Assembly (NCBI RefSeq): GCF_019308285.1
Contig: NZ_WWEM01000012.1
Location: 186,001-250,000, forward strand
Direction of reading: 5' to 3'
Source of the DNA: Flavobacterium quisquiliarum
GTDB lineage: Bacteria > Bacteroidota > Bacteroidia > Flavobacteriales > Flavobacteriaceae
Length of the DNA: 64,000 nt
Within the stretch, counting starts at the first letter, position 1. Each line of letters starts with the position of its first letter. Position numbers and translations under genes: made by a program. This document shows, piece after piece, positions 44,640 to 52,036 of the stretch. The notes under the pieces are model-generated. The model did not search any database. It saw nothing but the letters and a program-made list of their open reading frames with translations, and had not been told where the DNA came from.

Positions 44640-45656
44640 TTATTTTTTTAAAAATTCTGTATCGCTCAGGGTTTTCATAAATGCAATGAGATTTATCTTT
44701 TCTTCTTCTGTGAGTGGCATCTTTTTTCCATTTCCTTTAAAAATCGGATCCAAATTATCGGCATCTAAAACACCATCATCAAAATAATCTAAAACAGATT
44801 TTAAAGTTGAAAACTGGCCAAAACTTCCATACGGAGCCGTATATTCGATATTTCTTAAAGTCGGAACTCGAAAACTCATAAAGTCTGATGAAACTCCTGT
44901 TACTCTAGCGCGTCCCGCTTCATTAGTATCCGTATTTAAAGGGAAACCAATATTTCTAAAACTCTGATCCGTAAATAATTCTCCTGCATGGCAGCTCGCA
45001 CATTTCTGCTGAAAGATTTGATAGCCTTTTAATTCACTTTCTGAAAAAGAGGTTTCTTTTCGTTTTACTTTATCATATTTGCTGTTGGCAGAAATCAGTG
45101 TGTATTCAAACTGTGCAATGCTTTTGTAAATTCTGTCCGGAGTAATGTTTTCATCACCAAAAGTTTTTCTAAATAAGTCTTTATATGATGCATCATCTTT
45201 AATTTTACCGATTACTTCCAAAATCGAAGAATCCATTTCTTCATGTGTGATAATAGGAACTAAAGGCTGTGTTTCAAGCTGTAATTTACTTCCGTCCCAA
45301 TTGTAGAATTTCATAAAAGCCAAATTCTGAATCGAAGGTGTATTACGAAGTCCGATTCTGCCTTCAATTCCAACTGCTTGTGTTTTTTGATCTGTAAAAG
45401 CATTTTCCTGAATATGACAGCTGGAACAGGATATAGTATTATCTGCACTGAATCTTTTGTCTGAAAAAAGTTTTTCTCCTAATTCTACACCATATTGAGT
45501 GGGTTTGTTCTGACTTACAAAAGCATTCAGTTCCGGAAAATCAGCCGGAATTTTTAAATCAATTTCAGGATTATCAATAGCCAGCATTTCCGAATCTTCG
45601 CTATTACAGGAAGTCAGAAACAATATTGCTATTACGAAACCTAGTATTTTTTTCAT
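44640..45656 (-). CDS. Di-heme cytochrome c peroxidase family lipoprotein, MbnH-like
   Basis: The 338-residue protein has a lipobox at LTSC (Cys17) and two heme c sites, CSSCH (77-81) and CASCH (219-223), in the bacterial di-heme peroxidase fold. Met and His residues that could be distal ligands follow each site. It is encoded next to an MbnP-family protein. In methanobactin and related loci the MbnH member of this family oxidises a Trp of MbnP to kynurenine, creating a copper site. The pairing makes that role more likely than peroxide reduction, but this is inference from context. It is the last gene of the copper locus. Confidence 0.87.
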   Translation of the reverse strand: MKKILGFVIAILFLTSCNSEDSEMLAIDNPEIDLKIPADFPELNAFVSQNKPTQYGVELGEKLFSDKRFSADNTISCSSCHIQENAFTDQKTQAVGIEGRIGLRNTPSIQNLAFMKFYNWDGSKLQLETQPLVPIITHEEMDSSILEVIGKIKDDASYKDLFRKTFGDENITPDRIYKSIAQFEYTLISANSKYDKVKRKETSFSESELKGYQIFQQKCASCHAGELFTDQSFRNIGFPLNTDTNEAGRARVTGVSSDFMSFRVPTLRNIEYTAPYGSFGQFSTLKSVLDYFDDGVLDADNLDPIFKGNGKKMPLTEEEKINLIAFMKTLSDTEFLKK

Positions 45657-45707
45657 TTTAAATGAATTTTAAAATTGAACCGTTTAAACAGCTCTGGAAA
45701 TAGGACA

Positions 45708-45807
45708 CGGATTAAACGGATTCGCTATCGCGAAAACGCGGATTTGAACGGATTTTAAAATAATCTGTATTTATCCGTGGCTTTACGAAGTAAATCCGTT
45801 TCATCCG
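45708..45807. repeat. Inverted-repeat intergenic element
   Basis: CGGATTAAACGGATT (45708-45722) and AATCCGTTTCATCCG (45793-45807) form inverted ends with one mismatch. GAACGGATT and CGCTATCGCG lie inside. It occupies most of the gap between the MbnH-like and MbnP genes and resembles dispersed flavobacterial palindromes. Confidence 0.65.
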
Positions 45808-45818
45808 CATACCCTTTT

Positions 45819-46685
45819 TTAGTTTTCTACAGCAGTCACAGAAAACATTCCTGTTATATCGCTTGATCCGTTTCCTCCCAAATTATCTACAAATTTTACC
45901 ATTTGAGCTGCCGTGTGAACGTTTGGAGTGGCATTATCGTTCATTCCTGTTCCTGTAGAAAGTGTTATTGTATTGGTCTTACCGCTTAACAATTTGTCAA
46001 AATCGGCTTTAATTTTGATTTTAGGAGCAGTACTTCCCACAACTGCATTTGTCGTCAGGTTTAAAGTCACATCTCTGTAAGCATTAACACCTTGTGTATA
46101 GTTTGGAGCAGTTCCTTCGACTGTGCTGCCTGTATGAATAGACATTGCTTTATTATCTGCATCATAAAAACCTTCAATTTTGGTAAAACGATAACCACTT
46201 CCCCATTCCCACATCATCGCTGTGTCATTTGCACCTGCCGCAGCATAGAAATTTGGAAATCTTACCTGATCTAAAGTATTTTGCTCTGCTTTGATCCCTA
46301 AACCAAATTTAATCTGCTTGTAAGTTGCTGAAGGTACATTGCTTAAAACATAACTTAAAGAAGCTGTTTTTGCCTGATCGATTACTGTTGCCCCTTTGTC
46401 CAAATCGTTTACACTATATGGAACTTCATCTCCGTTATCTTTTACCAGACGAATATTACTGATGACATATTTTAGTTCCGAAAAATGATGTGCTTGCCCA
46501 GCTGCAGAAGTATTGGCTGTAGCCGAAGTCGAAGCTGCATTTCCTAAAACAATAGTGGTATTTTTGAAAGTATTATTGAATTCTAAGGTTACATTATTCG
46601 CTGCTGGATTGTTATCATCGCTTGAACACGATACGAATCCCAAAGAAACAAGGGATAATAAAAAGTATTTTTTTAAATTTTGCAT
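45819..46685 (-). CDS. MbnP-family copper-binding lipoprotein
   Basis: The 288-residue protein has a lipoprotein signal (MQNLKKYFLLSLVSLGFVSC, Cys20) and a beta-rich MbnP-type domain. Key blocks are HHFSELKYVISNIRLVKDNG (66-85, with paired His), FGLGIKAEQ (127-135) and the family signature MMWEWGSGYRFTKIEG (157-172), followed by His184 in SIHTGS. In characterised MbnP a conserved Trp is oxidised to kynurenine by the partner MbnH and contributes to a copper site. The Trp-rich block and the adjacent MbnH-like gene fit this. No methanobactin precursor or MbnB/MbnC is present, so it is a stand-alone MbnP/MbnH pair. Confidence 0.88.
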   Translation of the reverse strand: MQNLKKYFLLSLVSLGFVSCSSDDNNPAANNVTLEFNNTFKNTTIVLGNAASTSATANTSAAGQAHHFSELKYVISNIRLVKDNGDEVPYSVNDLDKGATVIDQAKTASLSYVLSNVPSATYKQIKFGLGIKAEQNTLDQVRFPNFYAAAGANDTAMMWEWGSGYRFTKIEGFYDADNKAMSIHTGSTVEGTAPNYTQGVNAYRDVTLNLTTNAVVGSTAPKIKIKADFDKLLSGKTNTITLSTGTGMNDNATPNVHTAAQMVKFVDNLGGNGSSDITGMFSVTAVEN

Positions 46686-46766
46686 TTTTTGATATTTAAA
46701 TTTTTGTAATTAATTATGCCTAAAAGATGCTTTTGGCACATCTTGTTCCATCCTAACTGTAATAAT

Positions 46767-46912
46767 TTTAAACACATAGAAACATAGATTTTATTTGACC
46801 TGATAAAGATGAAATAAAAATGACACGTCATTTAACAAATAACTATGTGTATTAATACAAGTGAAACGCCTATTTTCTACACTCCGAAAAACTATGTTTC
46901 TATGTGTTTAAA
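46767..46912. repeat. 146-bp element with 21-bp perfect terminal inverted repeats
   Basis: The left end (46767-46787, core AACACATAGAAACATAG) and right end (46892-46912, core CTATGTTTCTATGTGTT) are perfect inverted repeats separated by 104 bp without coding frame. Another copy of CTATGTGT lies inside. This is MITE- or REP-like. It sits between the MbnP gene and the first small Cys-rich protein gene, inside the copper locus. Confidence 0.75.
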
Positions 46913-46935
46913 TTAATTTTAATTTGATGAGCTAA

Positions 46936-47304
46936 TCAGCAAATAGGCGGTGGTACAAAAATTTCGAGGCAAGGTTCTGTTTGGCCTGTCTCTTTGTAAA
47001 TCAATACTTTTTTAGAATTTATTTCTTTAATAATATTCAATGTAAATTCAATTTCAGCAGTCAAAATAATGTCGATGTTTTTACTAATGCTATTTAGTTC
47101 TAAATCACTATTATTATCTGATTTTTCAAGCTCTTTTTTCAAATGACATTTACCGTGACACTGCAATTCTGGTTTGGCTTTATTGACGCAGAATTCTTTT
47201 TCTATATTCTTTTGATTCAGTTTAAAGTGCACAATAATCAATGCCTGCTGGAAAGAAACCAACAGCAGCAAGATTATCATTGTGATACTAAAAACTTTTT
47301 TCAT
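46936..47304 (-). CDS. Small membrane-anchored Cys-rich protein A (copper locus)
   Basis: The 122-residue protein has an N-terminal hydrophobic signal/anchor (MKKVFSITMIILLLLVSFQQALIIV), then HFKLNQKNIEKEFCVNKAKP and CHGKCHLKKELEK. The cysteines are at 39, 49 and 53, and the protein ends in FVPPPIC. The C-x9-C-x3-C pattern with His50 could bind copper or another soft metal, or form a disulfide. The same pattern at the same positions occurs in the protein at 50498-50869. Its stop lies 5 bp... from the receptor side: the TonB receptor gene ends at 47310 and this gene starts at 47304, so they are co-transcribed. Function unknown. Confidence 0.75.
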   Translation of the reverse strand: MKKVFSITMIILLLLVSFQQALIIVHFKLNQKNIEKEFCVNKAKPELQCHGKCHLKKELEKSDNNSDLELNSISKNIDIILTAEIEFTLNIIKEINSKKVLIYKETGQTEPCLEIFVPPPIC

Positions 47305-47309
47305 TATTA

Positions 47310-49289
47310 TTAGAAATTGAATTTTAAAGAAGTGAAAATATTACGCCCCATTCTCGGAATATTTCCCCAGTCGGCGTAAGTGCTGTAGTATTCATTTAAT
47401 AAATTTTCTGCTCCGACCTGAACTACGGTCTTCATTTGATTTATTTTGAATGAATAATTCGCAGAAAGATTCCAGATTACATAAGCTCCTGTCAAATCCT
47501 CTCCATATTCTGGACTATAATTGATCTGTTCAAAATCGCCATTTACAGAAGTCTGGATTCCGAAATTTTTATGCATAAAATGAAGTGAAGTCAAATAACT
47601 CAACGGACGAATAAAAGGCAGATTCCCGCCATTATTATCCATACCACGTGCATAAGTCAAAGTTCCGTTCCAATGTAAATGTTCTAAAATATCATAACTG
47701 ACATTCATTGACATATTCAAAAGCGTGGCATAATCTAATGAAGTATATCCTTTTACTCCAACCGATTGATAATTCATTGGACTTCCCATGCTAAGGATTC
47801 TACCAATAATATAGTTTTCTATGTAGAAATAATTCAGTTTGCCCTGAATGCTTAATCTTTCGTTTTTGAAACCAGCACTTGCATTTCCTTCATACGAAAT
47901 TTCATTTTTTAAATCAGGATTTCCGATATAATCGTAGCGATCAAAACTATTGTAAATATAGTAGCCATAGCCTTCAGAAACAGACGGTGCTCTATGTCCG
48001 TAACCCGTTCCGACTGAAAAATTAAATTGATCAATATTCAAATTGTAGCCAGCATGCAGACTCGGTAAAAATCTTGTTTTTTCCTGAGGTGCTCCTGGAT
48101 GGAAAATCCAGTTGAATTCGACATATTTAGAGTAATTGTAATTCACACCCAAAGAACCACCTAAATTTACCTGACTTTTTTCCGAAAGTTCCCAAGAGTT
48201 ATTCATCGAAAGTCCTGCATAACGAGTGGTAACCCAAGGCCAACTGTAAGCAAACATCGTTCTTTTGCTTCTATCCTGCGGATACATTCTCATTTCTGCA
48301 ATCGAAAGATTATCGTAGGCGTTCAATTGTATTTCAGACGAATAACTGTTCTTTTTCAAATTGGCTTTCGAAACCAAACCATAAGTCGTACTCCAGCCCG
48401 GCATATCCATGTGAACTAAGTTTTCTGGTCGTGTCGTATCGTCCATATAATGTTCGATCGCGTTGAAATAAATTTTGGAATCAATCACTTTTACCAAGCC
48501 ATCTTCAAATAATTGTTTGTATGAAGCTGACGTAATTAAAGCACGAGAAAGCGATAAATCCATTGGAAGTGCTGGATATCCCACATCTTTTGCCATATCA
48601 AAAATTGCGTCTACTCTTACAGCAGACAAATCACTTGTTTTATAAGCAAATCCTAATGATGTATTGAACTTTTTATATTGCGAATGTTTTACTTCATTGT
48701 CATTTCCGTCATAATAATCATCTGCTTTTCGGTACGAAATACTTCCTTCGGCAACAAATTTTTCACCTGAATAAGCTACATTTCCAAGATTGAAAAATTG
48801 TTTGTTATTAAATTCGAAACCGCTTTGGTAAGCTCCGTTCCATTTTTTAGCAAGACCAAAAGGTGTGCTTTTTCTTTTTAAATCGATGCTTCCAGCAATA
48901 GTAGAACCGTGTAAACTTCCTTCCTGTCCTGATTTTATATCAATTGCCGAAAGATTATTACTTTCTACATAAGACGTAATCGGATCCATTTTATCTGTAC
49001 AAGCTCCAAAAATGTGCATTCCGTCAATGGTTACTGTAGAACGTTCTGTGCTCATATTATTCAAAAGTGGTTCCCAAGCATAGGCACCGCGTTTGATAAA
49101 ACTGATATTATCTGCCGAAGACAAATACTCATCTACAGAAACCGCCATTTTCATTTCGGTTTCAATTTTCTTTTTGGTCGCATTTTTTACCTGAACTTCT
49201 TCTAAATTTTTGATGCTGTCGTGGTGCGCATGAGAATTTTGAGCTGTTACTGACATTCCCAAAAAAAGTAACATTATTATATATTTCAT
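47310..49289 (-). CDS. TonB-dependent copper receptor, OprC/NosA-like
   Basis: I start at ATG 49289 (659 residues, MKYIIMLLFLGMSVTAQ signal); an upstream TTG at 49310 is less likely. A His-rich mature start (NSHAHHD) leads into the plug with STVTIDGMHIFGACTDKMDPITSY. In it, Cys97 and Met101 form CxxxM, and His280 and Met282 in EHYMDD form HxM, 183 residues later. CxxxM-HxM is the copper-binding site described for Pseudomonas OprC. The barrel ends in FTSLKFNF. It lacks the SusC-type carboxypeptidase-like domain. It should import copper across the outer membrane. The YtkA-like gene overlaps closely upstream (4-bp gap). Confidence 0.88.
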   Translation of the reverse strand: MKYIIMLLFLGMSVTAQNSHAHHDSIKNLEEVQVKNATKKKIETEMKMAVSVDEYLSSADNISFIKRGAYAWEPLLNNMSTERSTVTIDGMHIFGACTDKMDPITSYVESNNLSAIDIKSGQEGSLHGSTIAGSIDLKRKSTPFGLAKKWNGAYQSGFEFNNKQFFNLGNVAYSGEKFVAEGSISYRKADDYYDGNDNEVKHSQYKKFNTSLGFAYKTSDLSAVRVDAIFDMAKDVGYPALPMDLSLSRALITSASYKQLFEDGLVKVIDSKIYFNAIEHYMDDTTRPENLVHMDMPGWSTTYGLVSKANLKKNSYSSEIQLNAYDNLSIAEMRMYPQDRSKRTMFAYSWPWVTTRYAGLSMNNSWELSEKSQVNLGGSLGVNYNYSKYVEFNWIFHPGAPQEKTRFLPSLHAGYNLNIDQFNFSVGTGYGHRAPSVSEGYGYYIYNSFDRYDYIGNPDLKNEISYEGNASAGFKNERLSIQGKLNYFYIENYIIGRILSMGSPMNYQSVGVKGYTSLDYATLLNMSMNVSYDILEHLHWNGTLTYARGMDNNGGNLPFIRPLSYLTSLHFMHKNFGIQTSVNGDFEQINYSPEYGEDLTGAYVIWNLSANYSFKINQMKTVVQVGAENLLNEYYSTYADWGNIPRMGRNIFTSLKFNF

Positions 49290-49293
49290 GTTT

Positions 49294-50205
49294 TTAGAAT
49301 AAAGTATCAATATATAGTTCGCTCTTCACCCCTTCTACTCCCGGCGTGAAATCGGTTGGAACTACGGTTCCTTTCAAAATCAATCCGTTTTGGTTCATAA
49401 GGATTAAGTTTAAAGTCCAATTTCCCGTCATCGTGTAATTGACAACACCATGATACAAACCATCATTCTGCTGTGTTAAATCCTGATTGTTTGGCGAAGA
49501 ATGATTTCCCATTGAAGGTTCCGGCATTCTTGGATCTAATTTTAAAGTATAACCGCTTACTTCTGAATAAGAAAACTGAGAAGGATCTGGAAAAGTACCA
49601 GCAGGAATTGTTGGTTTATTGTACTTGTAAATACCCGCAACTAAAGGATTTTCTGCCACTTTTGGTTTTTGCGGAGAAATTAACGCAATTACATATTGTT
49701 CGTTATCTTTTCCTGTAAAAGTGGTCATATTCAAGTTTTTATTGCTCTGTTTTTCAACCGAAATATCTTTATTGATTTCATATTTCTGATTGTCAGCTTT
49801 AAAACTTATATATAATTTCCAGCTGTTTGAAACTGCTGTTTCACTCGTAAAAACAGCATATCCAGCGAAATATTTATTTGTCGCATCATACGATACATTG
49901 TATTCGTGCGGACAAGAACTCGAAGTATTTAGTATTGGTAAAACAGTAACTTCAGATGCACTTACACTTTGATTGGTTTGTGTATTGCTAACTTTTAGAT
50001 GAAGTTCGTTATAACCTTTATAAAAGGTTCCGTTTAAAGCTTCAATGCTAATTTTATAATTCCCGCTGGTTAACGAAACAGCTTCTTTAAACTCATAATA
50101 TTCTGGAACTTGTGAACCGATTTCAGCTTCATAATCTGTTTTATCGATTGTACAGGAAGTAATCACACCTAATAGTGCAATGACTAAAATTTTAAAAGAT
50201 TTCAT
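49294..50205 (-). CDS. Lipoprotein with two YtkA-like domains (copper locus)
   Basis: I start at ATG 50205 (303 residues): MKSFKILVIALLGVITSCTIDK, lipobox ITSC (Cys18). Two beta-sandwich repeats resemble YtkA/FixH-like domains. The first is about 45-150 (SGNYKISIEALNGTFYKGYNELHLKVSN). The second is about 205-290, with a Met/His-rich segment DPRMPEPSMGNHSSPNN and GLYHGVVNYTMTGNWTLNLIL. The Met/His cluster is suited to copper binding, fitting its place 4 bp upstream of the copper receptor gene. Exact role unknown; a surface or periplasmic copper-binding partner of the receptor is a reasonable inference. Confidence 0.75.
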   Translation of the reverse strand: MKSFKILVIALLGVITSCTIDKTDYEAEIGSQVPEYYEFKEAVSLTSGNYKISIEALNGTFYKGYNELHLKVSNTQTNQSVSASEVTVLPILNTSSSCPHEYNVSYDATNKYFAGYAVFTSETAVSNSWKLYISFKADNQKYEINKDISVEKQSNKNLNMTTFTGKDNEQYVIALISPQKPKVAENPLVAGIYKYNKPTIPAGTFPDPSQFSYSEVSGYTLKLDPRMPEPSMGNHSSPNNQDLTQQNDGLYHGVVNYTMTGNWTLNLILMNQNGLILKGTVVPTDFTPGVEGVKSELYIDTLF

Positions 50206-50497
50206 TGGTAATGAATGTTTGAAAAACGTTTTAAAATGCAACATAAAACCATCCTTTTAGGAAAGTCCAAATGCCGTGAAATTTTAATGGTGTTTTGAAT
50301 TGAAAATGGATTAAAGCATTTTCAATTGAAGGGATAAGATCAATTCTTTTTGTATGAAAAACCAACGCAGATTCAAGTATTAAACTGAATTTCTACAATA
50401 TTTAAAATATAGTAAGAAATACAAAATATTGCCTCTTTTTACATCGTTCCAAAAAAAACAATGCCATTAGGATTTAAAAATAGAAAATGATCTCGAA

Positions 50498-50869
50498 TTA
50501 AACGAGCGGAGGATGAAAAGTAAGATTAGAAGCCTTGATAGGTTTCTTTTCGAACAAAATAGAAGTATTTTCTTTTGATTCGATAACAGGAACTGCGTTG
50601 ATCACAACTTCAGCCGTGTTTTGAACATAAACAAGCTCTAATTTTTCTTTTAGGCTGTCCTGCATTTTCTTTTCGTTATCAGAATATTTTTTGATGCTTT
50701 TTTGAAGTTCACATCGACCGTTACAATTGTTAAAAACCTGTTTGCGCTGTACACAAATCGTTTTTGCAATTTCTTCCTGGTTGATTTTGAAAGAAGCATA
50801 TACAAACAAGCTTCCAAAGGAAGGAGATAAAATTAATATAGAAAGTGCTATGATGATTAACCTTTTCAA
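50498..50869 (-). CDS. Small membrane-anchored Cys-rich protein B, TTG start (copper locus)
   Basis: The 123-residue protein begins with TTG at 50869 (MKRLIIIALSILILSPSFGS signal/anchor); no in-frame ATG lies upstream before a stop. A promoter-like TATTTTTG at 50893-50900 leaves about 20 nt of leader, which supports this start. FKINQEEIAKTICV and CNGRCELQKSIKK place cysteines at 39, 49 and 53, exactly as in protein A (46936-47304), and it also ends with a Pro-Pro motif (FHPPLV). The two are therefore paralogues flanking the receptor and YtkA-like genes. Metal binding is suspected, not shown. Confidence 0.7.
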   Translation of the reverse strand: MKRLIIIALSILILSPSFGSLFVYASFKINQEEIAKTICVQRKQVFNNCNGRCELQKSIKKYSDNEKKMQDSLKEKLELVYVQNTAEVVINAVPVIESKENTSILFEKKPIKASNLTFHPPLV

Positions 50870-50892
50870 CTGCTCGTTACTTGTTTTGAGCG

Positions 50893-50928
50893 CAAAAATA
50901 CATCATTTTTATATTTGTTTTAACCAAA
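50893..50928 (-). promoter_or_regulatory. Candidate promoter of the copper locus
   Basis: On the minus strand TATTTTTG (50900-50893) matches TAnnTTTG. TTTG lies 24 bases upstream (50928-50925), a slightly long spacer. It directly precedes the gene for Cys-rich protein B. Confidence 0.5.
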
Positions 50929-50980
50929 TCTACTATTTTCTTTTATTTAATTTAACGAAATAGTTTTTTATCCCTTTTCT

Positions 50981-51430
50981 TTATACAATTGATGTTGCCT
51001 TTCTTTCTACCAACTGTACATTGAACCCCAAGTCTTTAGCTGTTCGAACAGTTGGATCATTAGCCATATTATCCATCATGCCTACAATGGTTAGATTTTC
51101 AATTTGGTTATTCTTTAAATAATCATATAAATCCGTTTGTATAAAGCTATTGGGATTATTTTTAGTAATCACAGTTTCTCCTTCCATAGGCCTAACTTCT
51201 TCATATATTTCTGCTCCGTAAGTTCCAGAAATAAAATGAGAAGCATTTTTATGCACTGCAATATGCTGGATATGAATGATAGTTCTTCGTTTCTTTCTGA
51301 AAATTTCTAAAACTTTCTTTGCTTCAGAAGCCACTTCATAACTTCCCTGAAACTCCATTTTCCCTTTGTAAAAATAATCGTTTTGTATGTCCAACAACAA
51401 TAATGCAGATTTGGTATATTTTCTTTTCAT
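50981..51430 (-). CDS. Degenerate isochorismatase-family protein
   Basis: A 149-residue cysteine-hydrolase-like protein. The N-terminal SALLLLDIQNDYF gives Asp14 of the family triad, and VITKNNPNSF gives Lys90. The expected catalytic Cys is missing: the family block GMMTHMCVD reads GMMDNMAND here (Ala123). The chain also stops at ERKATSIV, some 30-40 residues short of typical members. No frameshift partner is visible downstream. It could be a pseudoenzyme or a decaying gene. A good promoter (51494-51522) suggests it is still expressed. Confidence 0.8.
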   Translation of the reverse strand: MKRKYTKSALLLLDIQNDYFYKGKMEFQGSYEVASEAKKVLEIFRKKRRTIIHIQHIAVHKNASHFISGTYGAEIYEEVRPMEGETVITKNNPNSFIQTDLYDYLKNNQIENLTIVGMMDNMANDPTVRTAKDLGFNVQLVERKATSIV

Positions 51431-51493
51431 TACAGTATATTAACCTTTAAAATCTAAAAAAAATACTGCTGGTTTCAGTTGCTAAGTTCAATC

Positions 51494-51522
51494 CAAATCT
51501 ATTGCAAACATTAAAAAACAAA
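51494..51522 (-). promoter_or_regulatory. Promoter of the isochorismatase-like gene
   Basis: On the minus strand, TTTG (51522-51519), a 17-base spacer and TAGATTTG (51501-51494) match the Bacteroidota consensus well, 64 bp upstream of the ATG. Confidence 0.65.
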
Positions 51523-51530
51523 TATACTCC

Positions 51531-52036
51531 GGACCCCTCTAGAGCCTGCCATAAACAGGATTGGTTTAATGTATTTAAGGAAATAAAAATGGGAGAAATT
51601 GTGCAGCTTTTGACGAAACCAGCAGCCCAACAAAAAAAGCTTTAAAACAAAAACTATTTTGTTTCATTTAAAAACTTAGCTGCGAAACTAGTCATTTGAA
51701 ACAGGCAAAAATGGAGCGTTTCTTTACCAATTACGTAATAAGTAAAATATTTCTCCGACAAAAAAAACGTAAACAACTGAATTAAAACCTCTTAAAAAAC
51801 AATCAAATTTTAAGTATTAAAACTTCAATTAATTAGGTCAAAGTTTATCCATTTGATGCAAATAAAGCAAGACTAATTACACATAAAATTTAATGTTGTT
51901 AAGAAAACAAATACCCAACTATATTTTGAAAAATTATGCCTACATTCCCCGTTTACTATACTAAAATCATATTAATACAATAGAATATATATTTATAATA
52001 TAAAACTGTTTGATTTAATTTATAACTAAATACCAC
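51531..52036. other. Intergenic region, no gene recognised
   Basis: About 500 bp of AT-rich sequence between divergent genes. I see no convincing frame, terminator or palindrome. TATATTTTG near 51920 is a near miss to TAnnTTTG for the downstream regulator gene. Confidence 0.5.
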
